From the NCBI RefSeq assembly GCF_004154955.1, contig NZ_CP011524.1, forward strand, positions 2,728,001-2,792,000: a stretch of DNA of 64,000 bases, given 5' to 3'. Shown piece by piece: positions 42,366 to 51,672 of this stretch. Source of the DNA: Intestinimonas butyriciproducens. GTDB taxonomy: Bacteria; Bacillota; Clostridia; Oscillospirales; Oscillospiraceae. Each line of letters starts with the position of its first letter. Position 1 is the first letter of the stretch. A model generated the notes under the pieces. It had not been told where the DNA came from. It made no database searches and saw only the letters and a list, made by a program, of their open reading frames with translations. A program made the translations under genes and the position numbers.

Positions 42366-43724
42366 TTACCCCTTTCCTGTCCCGTGGGATTCCGCCCACA
42401 GCGCATCGGCCGTCCCCTTCCAGGCGGCGGCGTACGGTTCACATTTTTCACACAGGTGCGCGGCGCTCTCCGGAGACTGTAGGTCCGTGGACTTCGCCCC
42501 CGTCTCCTGCACCAGCGACCGCAGCCGCTCCGGGTTCTCCAGCATGGGGCAGGGGCGCAGGTGGTTCTGGTTGAAGGGCTGATTGTCATGATAGGCCATG
42601 AAGAGAGGGCTTTGAAGCGCCTCCAACAGCGTACATTCGTGGATGTTGCAGTTGGAATAGTGGATGAAGACACAGGGCTCCACATCTCCGTTGGCGTTGA
42701 TGTGCAGATAGTGCCGCCCGCCGGCGATACACCCACCAATGTACTCTCCGTCGTTCTGAAAGTCAATGGCAAAGATGGATTTGGTCTGACGGAAGGCCCG
42801 GATGCGGCGGTACATCTGGGTGCGCTGCTCCGGGGTGAGGAGCAGCTCGGTGGAGGCGTCGTTGCCCACCGGCATATAGTGGAAGAACCAGACGAACATG
42901 GCGCCGCAGTCGATGATCTTGTCGTAATAGGCCTCGCTGCTCACATCCTGGTAGTTTTTGCTGGTATAACAGGTGGATATCCCAAAGGGCAGCTTGTGGG
43001 ACTTGAGGAGAGTCATGGCGTCCATGACCTTCTGATAGACGCCCGCTCCCCGGCGTCCGTCGTTGGCGGCTTCGAACCCCTCCAGGCTGATGGAGGGGAT
43101 GAAGTTCTTTACGCGCAGCATTTCCTGACAGAACGCCTCATCGATGAGCGTCCCGTTGGTGAAGGAGAGGAACTCACAGTCCGGGTGCAACTCACACAGG
43201 CGGATCAGGTCATCCTTGCGGACCATAGGTTCCCCGCCGGTGTAGATATACATATAGGTGCCCAACTTCTTCCCTTGGCGGATGATGGAATCCAGGGTAT
43301 CCAGGTCCAGGCTCAGATTGTGGCCATACTCGGCAGCCCAACAGCCGGTACAGCGGAGGTTGCAGGCAGAAGTGGGGTCCAGCAGGATAGCCCAGGGCAC
43401 ATTGCAGTTATACTTGGCCATGTTCTCCTCCTGCGTGGCGCTCCCCTTCAGGCTGGCGTTGATAATGAAATTTTGGAAAAACGCCTTGCGGACGCCAGGA
43501 TCCAGTTCATAAAAGCGCAGGATGAGCTGATACCAGTTGTTTTTTGCCGCGATGGCCTCCCGAAAGGCCCTGCGCTGAGGGACATACCAGTCCTCCGGGC
43601 AGAGCCTGTCCACCAGGTCCATGACCTTGGGGATGTTTCCCTCCGGGTCCTTCTCCAAATAATTGAGGGCCGTACTCACAGCGGCGGTAATGGCGGCACT
43701 CTTTGCCTTCTCCGTGACAGTCAT
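42366..43724 (-). CDS. Radical SAM protein with C-terminal auxiliary cysteines
   Basis: 452 residues. An N-terminal helical extension (1-105) precedes the radical SAM barrel with C121/C125/C128 (SACNLRCTGCW) and the GGEP motif (YIYTGGEPMVRKDDL). The C-terminal region carries further cysteines (PCPMLEN, LCEKCEPY) resembling SPASM-type cluster ligands. The substrate is unknown; the family is common in clostridia. It is operonic with degV and divergent from a paralogue that has lost the cluster cysteines. The chosen ATG is 19 codons inside the longest frame; its RBS is weak. Confidence 0.87.
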   Translation of the reverse strand: MTVTEKAKSAAITAAVSTALNYLEKDPEGNIPKVMDLVDRLCPEDWYVPQRRAFREAIAAKNNWYQLILRFYELDPGVRKAFFQNFIINASLKGSATQEENMAKYNCNVPWAILLDPTSACNLRCTGCWAAEYGHNLSLDLDTLDSIIRQGKKLGTYMYIYTGGEPMVRKDDLIRLCELHPDCEFLSFTNGTLIDEAFCQEMLRVKNFIPSISLEGFEAANDGRRGAGVYQKVMDAMTLLKSHKLPFGISTCYTSKNYQDVSSEAYYDKIIDCGAMFVWFFHYMPVGNDASTELLLTPEQRTQMYRRIRAFRQTKSIFAIDFQNDGEYIGGCIAGGRHYLHINANGDVEPCVFIHYSNCNIHECTLLEALQSPLFMAYHDNQPFNQNHLRPCPMLENPERLRSLVQETGAKSTDLQSPESAAHLCEKCEPYAAAWKGTADALWAESHGTGKG

Positions 43725-43858
43725 GGCTGCATTTCCATCCTTTCTGCGCCTGTGTTCCCGCTGCGCGGGCCATCTCACAGGTCTTTCAGCTTACCTCTAT
43801 CCTATCGGAGACCTCCCCTCCTGTCGCCGGACAATCACACCGGTCTGTGGGATTTTTC

Positions 43859-43908
43859 GACACTTTTCGAGAGTGTCACCTTTTGGGACATTCAGGACGT
43901 TTTGTCCC
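43859..43908. promoter_or_regulatory. Two adjacent inverted repeats in the radical-SAM divergent region
   Basis: GACACT/AGTGTC (43859-43864, 43872-43877) and GGGACA/TGTCCC (43885-43890, 43903-43908) lie between the divergent start codons at 43724 and 43970. TTTT tracts surround them. They are candidate operators or attenuator stems; no clear promoter was placed. Confidence 0.45.
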
Positions 43909-43969
43909 TTTTGGTCCGCCGGGGGTTGGAATAGGATAGACGTGTAAGTCTGGAAAGGGGGACGCCGAT

Positions 43970-45007
43970 ATGGAGTCAAGGGCGCTGTCCAGGGCCATGG
44001 TGGAGTCCGTCGTGGACCGGAGCCTGCGTGAAATCGTCTCGGACCCGGACCGTAGTCTCCGCAAGCTGGTGGATCTGGGCAATCTGCTGGCCCGCGGGCG
44101 CTCTCAAAAGGAGTCCTTTTCTCTCCTGAGCAGGGTATTGGAAAACGAGGGGAGCCCCTATTATGATATGGTCCGCCGCATCGTTCAGGAAGTGGACCGG
44201 GAAAAACTGAAATGCTTCGGGATCAATCTGGGCTGGGAGAGTTGGACCGTGGGAGCCGGCCGCATCCGGGCCCTGGAGGGGGAGCGACACTACAACATTC
44301 CGTGGTGCCTCACCTTCCGACTGGGCGGACAGCCTTGGGCACTGGGCGCGGAAGACTACCGGGCGCTTCTCCTCCAGGGACAGGAGCTGGGAATCTGCTC
44401 CTATTTCTTTTTCGCGGAAGAGCCCGGCGCCGACCCTGGGTTTCTCCCGGAGCTGGCCCTCCAGTTCAGCCGCTGCGCGTTTTTCCTGTTCCTTCCCCCG
44501 GCGGCCCTCAAGGAGCCTCTCCTCACGGCGGCCTCCCGGTGCGGCAATCTGATGCTCTTGCTCCGGACGGACGCGGACATATGGCGCGCCCCCGACAGCC
44601 GTCTCCGAAGCGATGGATGCCTGCACGGGCTCTATCGCACCTATACGTGTGAGGAGGACGCCGCGGACATCACATCCGGCGGCTGGCTTAACGGGCTGGG
44701 CGGGGACGCGGGACCGGCCATCTTCTATGTCCCCGCCCGGAGCTGCCCTCCCTCCGTCCAGGAGGCGGTCCGGCGCTATGCTCTGGACGCCAGGACTGCC
44801 CAGAACTGCTCCTTTTTCCCTGTGGAGTACACCTCCGACCTGCTGCTGGTGGACCACATCATCTCCGATGAGCCCTGCTTCCTCTCCGTCGCGCCGGACG
44901 GCACCGTCTGCGGGAGCCGGACCGGGCGCGAGACGGTCCTGGACGCCTCTCTGCGCTCCTCCACCCTCGCAGAGGTCTTGGAACGTTTCTTTCCATGGGC
45001 CTCGTAA
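43970..45007 (+). CDS. Radical SAM-like protein lacking the cluster cysteines
   Basis: 345 residues. It is collinear with the divergent radical SAM protein: a helical N-terminus, then YNIPWCLTFRL where the neighbour has YNCNVPWAILLDP, GQELGICSYFFFAEEP for GKKLGTYMYIYTGGEP, and SVAPDGTVCGSRTGRETVLDASLRSSTLAEVLE for its late block. The CxxxCxxC triad is replaced by GGQPWALGAE and GGEP by AEEP, so it cannot bind the SAM cluster in the usual way. It may be a partner or regulator of the true enzyme. AAAGGGGG precedes the ATG. Codon use is like its neighbours, with no frame damage over 345 codons, so it is maintained. Confidence 0.75.
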   Translation: MESRALSRAMVESVVDRSLREIVSDPDRSLRKLVDLGNLLARGRSQKESFSLLSRVLENEGSPYYDMVRRIVQEVDREKLKCFGINLGWESWTVGAGRIRALEGERHYNIPWCLTFRLGGQPWALGAEDYRALLLQGQELGICSYFFFAEEPGADPGFLPELALQFSRCAFFLFLPPAALKEPLLTAASRCGNLMLLLRTDADIWRAPDSRLRSDGCLHGLYRTYTCEEDAADITSGGWLNGLGGDAGPAIFYVPARSCPPSVQEAVRRYALDARTAQNCSFFPVEYTSDLLLVDHIISDEPCFLSVAPDGTVCGSRTGRETVLDASLRSSTLAEVLERFFPWAS

Positions 45008-45050
45008 GGCGGCGGGCATTTTCTCCGCCGCCCTCCCCCAGGATCGACAG

Positions 45051-45088
45051 CGCCCGTCCGTGCAGACCACACGGACGGGCGTTTCTTT
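45051..45088 (+). terminator. Terminator of the pseudo-radical SAM gene
   Basis: CGCCCGTCCGTG (45051-45062) pairs with CACGGACGGGCG (45070-45081), followed by TTTCTTT. A second GC hairpin (GGCGGCGG/CCGCCGCC, about 45008-45032) lies just before it. Confidence 0.8.
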
Positions 45089-45095
45089 CGTCTCT

Positions 45096-45644
45096 CTATT
45101 GTCCACCAAGCTTCTCCAGGGTAAGACGCGCAAGGCGCACAGCGATCTCCCGGAGCTGTTCCAGATACTCCTTCGGATGGATCTGCACACCCTCGGTGAG
45201 CCAGCGGATCAGCGACATCAGGATGGCATCGCTGAAAAAGGTGATATAAAAGTCGGCATTCTCCACCCCGTCAAAGACGTCCTTCGAAAAGAAGGAAATC
45301 AGCGGCGTAATGGCTTCACAAAAATATTCCCGAAAGGAATTCTGTCCCTCGATCTGCATCGCACAGCGGTAAAATTCCTTCTCCTCGTAGAAATAAGTAC
45401 ACATATCTGCCAGAAGCTTCCATCCAGCAGTATAGTTTTCGGGACGGATGGACTGGAGGAATTCCGTATCGAAGATCCAGTTGACCAGATCGTATTTGTC
45501 CCGAAAATGATAATAAAAGCTCTTTCGGCTCATCCCGCAGGCGTCGCAGATATCCCCCACGCTGATTTTGGAGAAGGGCTGCTTTGCCATGAGTTCCTTC
45601 ATGGTCTGTGCCAGCGCCTTTTTTGTGATATTGGAGTCGGGCAT
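45096..45644 (-). CDS. TetR-family transcriptional regulator (DhaS-like)
   Basis: 182 residues. The N-terminal HTH (about 8-52: TKKALAQTMKELMAKQPFSKISVGDICDACGMSRKSFYYHFRDKYDLVNWIF) is followed by a helical TetR_C-type ligand domain. It lies 113 bp downstream of the MATE gene on the same strand and is the last gene before convergent transcription. It may control the MATE pump or its own gene, by analogy with other TetR-efflux pairs. Confidence 0.9.
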   Translation of the reverse strand: MPDSNITKKALAQTMKELMAKQPFSKISVGDICDACGMSRKSFYYHFRDKYDLVNWIFDTEFLQSIRPENYTAGWKLLADMCTYFYEEKEFYRCAMQIEGQNSFREYFCEAITPLISFFSKDVFDGVENADFYITFFSDAILMSLIRWLTEGVQIHPKEYLEQLREIAVRLARLTLEKLGGQ

Positions 45645-45757
45645 ACCGTCACCTCCTCAGCCAACGGAAACGCTTAACCTCTTTTCTTGGAAATTATATC
45701 ATTTTGGACTTTTTTTTGCAAGCTTCGACCTCTGTGCAATTGACAGGCCGCGCGCAC

Positions 45758-47158
45758 TCAATTTCTTTTTTCATTTCGCCCCGCCATTGTGACGTCGACG
45801 ATCCATCCCCGGGAACGGAAGCGGCGGACCCCCGCGCCCAGCTTGGCCGCCTGCTCCATAAAGACCCCCACATAGACCCAGAAGATGCCCCACCGGAGCC
45901 CCAGCCCGAAGAGCGCCGCCAGGGGGAGCGCCACGCACCACAGCGGCAGGATATCGATCAGCATGGCGGCCCGCACATCTCCTCCGCCCCGGAGCACCCC
46001 CACGGTATTGGTGGTGTTGAAGGCCCGCAGGGGCATGGCGGCAGCGGTGAACGTCAGCATCATCGTGGCAATCCCGGCCGCATTCTCAGAAAGCCGGAAA
46101 AGTGGATAGACCACAGGCGCCAGGAACAGCCGGGTGGCAGCCAGCAGCACCAGCCCAATGCCAAGCCCGCAGAAAAGGGCCAGCGTATCCATGGCGGCTC
46201 CCACTTGATAGACCGTCCCGGAATCCCTGCCGGAGCCGATCTCCCGGCCTACCGTGATGCCGGTGGTCCCGGCCATGGCAAAGATGGCCACCAGACAGAT
46301 GTCCTCGATGTTTCCGGCCAGGGCCCGAGCCGCCAAGATCTCGGTGCTCCCCTCCATATGGCCCATGATCACCTTGTAAAGGGACGTCCCCAGCCCCCAC
46401 ATCCCCTCGTTGAATACCACAGGGCCGGAATAGTGGATGAATTTCCGGACGATCTCCCTCCCCGGACGGATCAGGCAGGAGAGCCGGAGACGAAACCGCC
46501 TGTTGCCGCCGGCGTACACCGCCATGGCTGCGAACTCCACCACCCGCGAGATGAGGGTCGCCAGGGCGGCACCCTCCACCTCCAGGCGCGGCACGCCCAG
46601 GTTCCCAAAAATAAGCACCCAGTTGAGCGCCGTATTGGTACACATGGATATGGTAAATACGACCAGCCCCAGACGGGGATTCCCCATGCTGCGGTGGGCC
46701 CCCACGTAGATGCCGGTGAGGCTGTTGAAAAGGTAGGAGGGACCCACGATGCGGGCATATCCCGCGGCGATCTCCACCAGCGCGGGGTTATCCGTCAGCA
46801 TCCCCATGAGCTGTCGGGGAAAGAGTCCCATGGCCAGGGCAAAAAGGACGGAGATGGCCCCCGCCACATAACAGCCAATCCCCATGACCCGGTTGATACT
46901 CTCCACATCGCCCTTGCCCCAATATTGGCTGATCAGCACCGAGGACCCGCTCTGCAGGCCGAAGATGACCAACTGGATCACAAAGACCGGCACGTTGGCC
47001 AGTGTCACTGCGGCCAGAGGCGCCTCACCCAGCGCTCCCACCATGAAGGTGTCGATCAGCCCCAGCGAGGTGGTGATCAGGTTCTGGAGAATGATTGGAA
47101 CGGCCAGCGTCACCACTCCCCGGTAAAACGCCGGGCCCCGCTTCAGATAGTCGAACAA
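45758..47158 (-). CDS. MATE family efflux transporter
   Basis: 466 residues with 12 predicted membrane helices in two repeats (TLAVPIILQNLITTSLGLIDTFMVGALGEAPLAAVTLANVP; later NEGMWGLGTSLYKVIMGHMEGSTEILAARALAGNIEDI). MATE proteins export cationic drugs or metabolites with Na+ or H+. It follows the cysteine desulfurase gene by 9 bp, so the pair is cotranscribed; the functional reason is not clear. Substrate unknown. Confidence 0.93.
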   Translation of the reverse strand: MFDYLKRGPAFYRGVVTLAVPIILQNLITTSLGLIDTFMVGALGEAPLAAVTLANVPVFVIQLVIFGLQSGSSVLISQYWGKGDVESINRVMGIGCYVAGAISVLFALAMGLFPRQLMGMLTDNPALVEIAAGYARIVGPSYLFNSLTGIYVGAHRSMGNPRLGLVVFTISMCTNTALNWVLIFGNLGVPRLEVEGAALATLISRVVEFAAMAVYAGGNRRFRLRLSCLIRPGREIVRKFIHYSGPVVFNEGMWGLGTSLYKVIMGHMEGSTEILAARALAGNIEDICLVAIFAMAGTTGITVGREIGSGRDSGTVYQVGAAMDTLALFCGLGIGLVLLAATRLFLAPVVYPLFRLSENAAGIATMMLTFTAAAMPLRAFNTTNTVGVLRGGGDVRAAMLIDILPLWCVALPLAALFGLGLRWGIFWVYVGVFMEQAAKLGAGVRRFRSRGWIVDVTMAGRNEKRN

Positions 47159-47167
47159 TTCCTCACC

Positions 47168-48304
47168 TCACCCTGCGGCGATGCGCGTGTTTTTGATCTC
47201 GGTCAGGGCTTCCGTCAGCACCTTTGCCTCCTCCCGGGTGCTGTCCGGACAGAAGGAGACCCGCAGCGTCCCCATAAGCTCCCGCTTGGGCCGTCCGGTG
47301 GCGGCAAAGACATGGCTGGGCTTGCCCCTGTGGCAGGCTGACCCGGAGGACACACAGATCCCCCTGTCACTCAACTCCCGCACCAGCATCTCGCTGGGAT
47401 AGCCGGGCAGAGAGACGGCACAGATGTGAGGCGCGTCTCCCCGGCTCACCACCGCCGCATCTGGGATCGTCGCTTCAAGTAATTCCAAAAAGTAATTTTT
47501 TGTATCTGACATACGATTTGTATAGTCTTCCCGGTGCTCTGCCCACGCTCTGCACGCCGCGGCCAGGGCGGCAATCTGCGCCGTGGGCTCGGTGCCGGGC
47601 CGGAGCCCGCCCTCCTGTCCGCCGCCGCGCAGCAAGGGCTTTAACTTTACGCCCTTTCGGATATAGAGCGCGCCGATCCCCTTCGGGGCGCGGACTTTGT
47701 GTCCGCTGATGGTGAGCAGATCCGCCCCCAGCTCCTCCGGCGTGAAGGGCACCTTGAGAAAGCCCTGGACCGCGTCGGTGTGCAGGAGGGCCGGGCTGCC
47801 CGCGCGGCGGATGGCCTGCGCCGCCTCCCTAACGGGCAGGATGGTGCCCAGCTCGTTGTTCACCAGCATCATGGAGACCAGTACGGTGTCGGGCCGGAGC
47901 GCAGCCTCCAGCCCAGCGATATCGATGTGTCCGGACCGGTCCGGCCGCAGATAGGTCACGTCGTACCCCTGCCCCTCCAGTTCCCGCAGGGGCTCCAGCA
48001 CGGCGGAATGCTCGATGGCGGTGGTGATGATATGCTTTCCCTTCCGCCGTCCGTACTCCACGGCCCCCCGGATCGCCCAATTGTCCCCCTCGGTGCCGCA
48101 GGAGGTGAACACCAGCTCCTCCGGCAGGCAGCCCAAGGCGTCCGCCACCGCGGCCCGGTCCGCGCTGAGCCGCTCCGCGGCCTGTGCGCCGAATGCATAC
48201 CCCGAGGACGGATTCCCAAATGCCTCCGTCATGACCTCCAGCGCCGCCTGAGCCGCCTCAGGACACACCCGCGTGGTGGCTGCATTGTCTAAATAGATGC
48301 CCAT
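47168..48304 (-). CDS. Cysteine desulfurase (NifS/IscS-like)
   Basis: 378 residues, PLP-dependent. MGIYLDNAATTRVCPEAA at the N-terminus, PLP lysine in TISGHKVRAPKG, active cysteine in SSGSACHRGKPSHV, and the nearby LRPGTEP. It takes sulfur from cysteine for Fe-S cluster or thiolation pathways. No iscU or thiI is beside it. Divergent from the flavodiiron gene, so both may serve Fe-S or oxygen-stress physiology. Confidence 0.93.
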   Translation of the reverse strand: MGIYLDNAATTRVCPEAAQAALEVMTEAFGNPSSGYAFGAQAAERLSADRAAVADALGCLPEELVFTSCGTEGDNWAIRGAVEYGRRKGKHIITTAIEHSAVLEPLRELEGQGYDVTYLRPDRSGHIDIAGLEAALRPDTVLVSMMLVNNELGTILPVREAAQAIRRAGSPALLHTDAVQGFLKVPFTPEELGADLLTISGHKVRAPKGIGALYIRKGVKLKPLLRGGGQEGGLRPGTEPTAQIAALAAACRAWAEHREDYTNRMSDTKNYFLELLEATIPDAAVVSRGDAPHICAVSLPGYPSEMLVRELSDRGICVSSGSACHRGKPSHVFAATGRPKRELMGTLRVSFCPDSTREEAKVLTEALTEIKNTRIAAG

Positions 48305-48438
48305 GCTTTTCTTTCTCTCCCCTGTTCCCGTCTTTCTGCCGTACCATTCTACCGCCCAAACGAAGCCCCGTCAAGCCGACAGATGTTTGTGCCCAACCGC
48401 CCCAACCGCTTTCGGCCCACTTTCTTACATTTTGAAGG

Positions 48439-48467
48439 TTGACATACCCGCCCCTGGAAGATATACT
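48439..48467 (+). promoter_or_regulatory. Promoter of the flavodiiron-rubredoxin gene
   Basis: TTGACA (48439-48444), 17-bp spacer, TATACT (48462-48467), 64 bp before the start codon. Confidence 0.82.
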
Positions 48468-48530
48468 TAATTCCGACAGAAATAGAAGGGTTTCCAACTC
48501 TCCCAAATGACGATAGAAAGGAACAACGCT

Positions 48531-49913
48531 ATGAGTGCCATTCAATTGCGTGAGGGCGTCTGGTCCGTGGGCGTTCTGAATCCCGCGCTCCGGGTGTTCG
48601 ATATTGTGATGGAGTCCAGGTATGGGACTTCTTATAATGCTTATCTGGTGACCGGCGGAGAAAAGACCGCCCTCATCGAGGCCGTTCACAAGGACTACTT
48701 TGAGGATCTGGTCTCCAACATCGAGGAGATTCTCCCTGTGGAAAAGCTGGATTATCTGATCATGAACCACACCGAGCCCGACCACTCCGGCGGCGTCCGT
48801 GCCCTGCTGGATCGTTGCCCCAACCTCACCGTGCTCTGCTCCAGCTCCGCAAAAAAATTCCTCACCTCCATTGCCAATGAGGAATTTCCCTGCCGCGTGG
48901 TGAAGGACGGCGATACCCTGGACTTGGGCGGCAAGACGCTGCGGTTCATCAGCGCGCCTCTCCTCCACTGGCCCGACTCCATCTTCACCTGGGACGAGGC
49001 GGACAAGACCCTCTTTACCTGCGACTTCCTGGGCTGTCACTTCTGTGAACCCTCCATGCGGGATACCGGCATCCATCCGGAGTACCGCCGCTACTATGAG
49101 GCGGAGCTCCTCAACTACTTTAACTGCATTTTTGGCCCATTCAAGCCCGCCGTGCTGGACGGCCTGGACAAGATGCCCGCCAGGGTGGAGCTGGTGTGTA
49201 CCAGCCACGGCCCCACCCTCTCCCAGTCCATCGGCTATGTGAAGGACTGCTACCGCCAGTGGGCCGCGCCCGCAGTCCGTCCCGATGGGAAAAAGACGGT
49301 GGGCATCATCTACTGCTCCGCCTACGGCTGTACCCGCGCTCTTGCCGACGCCGCAGCCAAGGCGCTGACCGCCGATGGGTTGCAGGTGACCACCCTTGAC
49401 GTGGTCTTTGCCGCCCCGGAGACTGTGTCCGCTCTGGTAAACGCCTGTGACGTGGTCCTCTTCGGCACACCAACCATCAACCGGAACGCCCCCGAGGCCA
49501 TCTGGAATGCCGTCCACGGTGTGGACGCCATCAATACCCGCGGGCGGGCCGCCGGCGCTTTCGGCTCCTTCGGCTGGACCGGCGAGGCCGCCGGCATGGT
49601 CCAGGAGCAGCTCAAGCAACTCAAGTTCAAGACTGTGGAGGCCCCTTTCAAGGTCTGCTTCACGCCCACCGAGGCCGACCTCACCGCCATGGCGGAGTGG
49701 GCCCGCGGGGTGGCAGACCTGGTCAAAGCTCCGGAGTCGGTCAAGCCCAAGGCGCAGAAGTACATCTGCAAGCTCTGCGGCTATATTTACGATCCCGAGA
49801 CGGGCGACCCGGACCGGGGCGTGGCCCCCGGCACCGCCTTTGAAGATATGCCGAAGCTGTGGACCTGCCCCCTGTGCGGCATGGACAAGGCCATGTTCAA
49901 GCCCCTGGACTGA
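48531..49913 (+). CDS. Flavodiiron protein fused to rubredoxin
   Basis: 460 residues. Metallo-beta-lactamase-like diiron domain (about 1-245) with HTEPDH (80-85). Flavodoxin domain (about 253-390; [43 protein letters not shown]). C-terminal rubredoxin (about 410-460) with [21 protein letters not shown] and LWTCPLCGM holding iron through two CxxC pairs. Such proteins reduce O2 (or NO) to water in anaerobes. The built-in rubredoxin shortens the electron path from NAD(P)H:rubredoxin reductase. The ATG at 48531 has AAAGGA 9 nt upstream; the frame extends 8 codons further without an RBS. Confidence 0.94.
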   Translation: MSAIQLREGVWSVGVLNPALRVFDIVMESRYGTSYNAYLVTGGEKTALIEAVHKDYFEDLVSNIEEILPVEKLDYLIMNHTEPDHSGGVRALLDRCPNLTVLCSSSAKKFLTSIANEEFPCRVVKDGDTLDLGGKTLRFISAPLLHWPDSIFTWDEADKTLFTCDFLGCHFCEPSMRDTGIHPEYRRYYEAELLNYFNCIFGPFKPAVLDGLDKMPARVELVCTSHGPTLSQSIGYVKDCYRQWAAPAVRPDGKKTVGIIYCSAYGCTRALADAAAKALTADGLQVTTLDVVFAAPETVSALVNACDVVLFGTPTINRNAPEAIWNAVHGVDAINTRGRAAGAFGSFGWTGEAAGMVQEQLKQLKFKTVEAPFKVCFTPTEADLTAMAEWARGVADLVKAPESVKPKAQKYICKLCGYIYDPETGDPDRGVAPGTAFEDMPKLWTCPLCGMDKAMFKPLD

Positions 49914-49960
49914 GGGCACGCCCCTGCCGGGAATGGGGCGGCTCTCCTGACCGAGATAAA

Positions 49961-50005
49961 AAAACAGACGTACCGCGCCCCAACGGGGCGCGGTACGTCT
50001 GTTTT
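49961..50005. terminator. Bidirectional terminator (flavodiiron / DMT transporter)
   Basis: A 21-bp perfect stem (49961-49981 with 49985-50005), AAAA before and TTTT after, between convergent genes. Confidence 0.92.
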
Positions 50006-50012
50006 TATGGAC

Positions 50013-50906
50013 TCACTCCATGCCCAAAATAGCGATGCCCACGGCGGCCACGGCGATGACCGCGTATTGGCCCCGGGTGAGCTTTTCCTTCAGGATGATC
50101 CGGCTCCACAGCAGAGAGGCAATGCAGTAGGAAGAGATCATGGGGGCGGCCACCACGGCGTTGGCCCCGATGGCAAACACATAGGCAAACTGTCCCGCGG
50201 TCTCGCACAGCGCGCCCACGATCTTGGGCCGCTCTGCGGAGAGGCGGATGCGCTGCTTTTTGATTACCACCACATAGACGAAGGCGAACACCGCCATCAG
50301 CAGGAAGGTGAACTCATAGGCGATATTGGCCTGCTCCTCGGCGATGACGGTGTCCAGCAGCAGCGCGTCCACAAAGGTCCCCAGGCCGTCGATGGCACAG
50401 TAGAGGAGGGGGAACACGATGGCGATGACGCTGCGGGTGTGCTTTTTGTCGGGGGTGAAGCCCTCCGCCTCCCGGAGCGCGTCGTCCTTTTTCTTCTCAA
50501 TGTACGACAGGGCAAAGACCCCGGCGCATACCAGCACCACGCCGAAGAGCTGGAGGCCGGTCATGGTCTCGCCCAGGACGAGGAAGCACAGCAGGGCGGC
50601 CACCGCTCCGGAGGAATTGCACACGGGGGAGGAGATGGACAGCTCGATGTACCGCAGCCCGGCATAGCCGATGACCATGGAGGTGATGTAGCAGAAGGAC
50701 GCGGGCAGATAGGTTACGATGTCCCCCAGGGAGAAGGGGGTGCCGGTGGCGATCATGAAGACGGCATGGAGCCCCATGACCACGCCCACCGCCATGACCA
50801 TTTTCCAGTGGCTGTACGTGTCCTCCGGCTTGGCCCCCATCTTGGAAAAGAGGTCGGAGCCGCTCCAAAAGAGGATCGCGATCAGGGAGAGAAGAAACCA
50901 ATTCAT
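50013..50906 (-). CDS. EamA/DMT superfamily transporter
   Basis: 297 residues with ten predicted membrane helices in two EamA repeats (NWFLLSLIAILFWSGSDLFSKMG; then SVIAIVFPLLYCAIDGLGTFVDALLL). The end of each repeat is typical (LGETMTGLQLFGVVLVCAGVFAL; LKEKLTRGQYAVIAVAAVGIAILG). It probably exports or imports a small metabolite; substrate unknown. Monocistronic. Confidence 0.9.
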   Translation of the reverse strand: MNWFLLSLIAILFWSGSDLFSKMGAKPEDTYSHWKMVMAVGVVMGLHAVFMIATGTPFSLGDIVTYLPASFCYITSMVIGYAGLRYIELSISSPVCNSSGAVAALLCFLVLGETMTGLQLFGVVLVCAGVFALSYIEKKKDDALREAEGFTPDKKHTRSVIAIVFPLLYCAIDGLGTFVDALLLDTVIAEEQANIAYEFTFLLMAVFAFVYVVVIKKQRIRLSAERPKIVGALCETAGQFAYVFAIGANAVVAAPMISSYCIASLLWSRIILKEKLTRGQYAVIAVAAVGIAILGME

Positions 50907-51157
50907 ATTTTGTTGTCATCCTTTCCTTTTCAATCCATTGGGAAGGATGCCCTCCGGAGGCGGCCTGCGGGGAAATCGGGTATTGTGCCAGCACTGGATA
51001 CGTTTGATGGGACGCCGGTTCAAAGCAAAGGCCACTTCCTTTCTCGGGGCTGGAGCTTTTCGCTCCAAAACCGCCGGCGGATATTATATCTGATTTCCGG
51101 CACGGACGCAATCATAAAATACCGCTATTGGATAGAAAAGGCCGGTGGATGTGCCCG

Positions 51158-51499
51158 TCATCCACCGGTCCTCTCCTTTTTTCTCTCATTGTAGACCTGG
51201 ATCACATGGTCTACTGCCTCCCGTTCGCTCCCTGTAAGGCGGCGGTACTCGCCAATCAGCCTCCGCTCCTTCTCCGTCATATCCAGGGTCGTCACCGGAA
51301 GGGCCTCGCCGTTGAGCAGTACCCACAGGGATACGTCCAGCGCATCGGCGATCTTCTGCGCCGCCTCAATAGATGGAATTCGTATATTCCTAATATAATC
51401 GCTGATTGCGCTCTGGGAGACGCCTGACAGCTCTGCGAGTTCTTTTTGATTTTTGCCGCCCCAGTCCAGGAGTTCTTGAATCTTTTCTCCCACGGTCAT
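51158..51499 (-). CDS. XRE-family transcriptional regulator
   Basis: 113 residues. The HTH_3 domain (about 5-62: KIQELLDWGGKNQKELAELSGVSQSAISDYIRNIRIPSIEAAQKIADALDVSLWVLLNG) is followed by a helical tail (EKERRLIGEYRRLTGSEREAVDHVIQVYNERKKE) that probably dimerises. It is divergent from the AbrB-type gene across about 170 bp. No target is evident. Upstream of it 50907-51157 (251 bp) holds no recognised gene. Confidence 0.88.
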   Translation of the reverse strand: MTVGEKIQELLDWGGKNQKELAELSGVSQSAISDYIRNIRIPSIEAAQKIADALDVSLWVLLNGEALPVTTLDMTEKERRLIGEYRRLTGSEREAVDHVIQVYNERKKERTGG

Positions 51500-51592
51500 G
51501 CAATCAACTCCCTATTGATTGCATTATATCCATGGACCAGTTCTATTTCTCATCAAACCCGAATTTAACGTTTAAAAACATTATTTCTAGGA

Positions 51593-51621
51593 TTGACACA
51601 AGTAAGACAATGTTGTAAAAT
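51593..51621 (+). promoter_or_regulatory. Promoter of the AbrB-type gene
   Basis: TTGACA (51593-51598), 17-bp spacer, TAAAAT (51616-51621), 51 bp before the ATG. Confidence 0.82.
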
Positions 51622-51672
51622 GTAAATATAAACCAGGGAATAAAAGGATTTTTAAGGAGTGTGTGTCAAATT

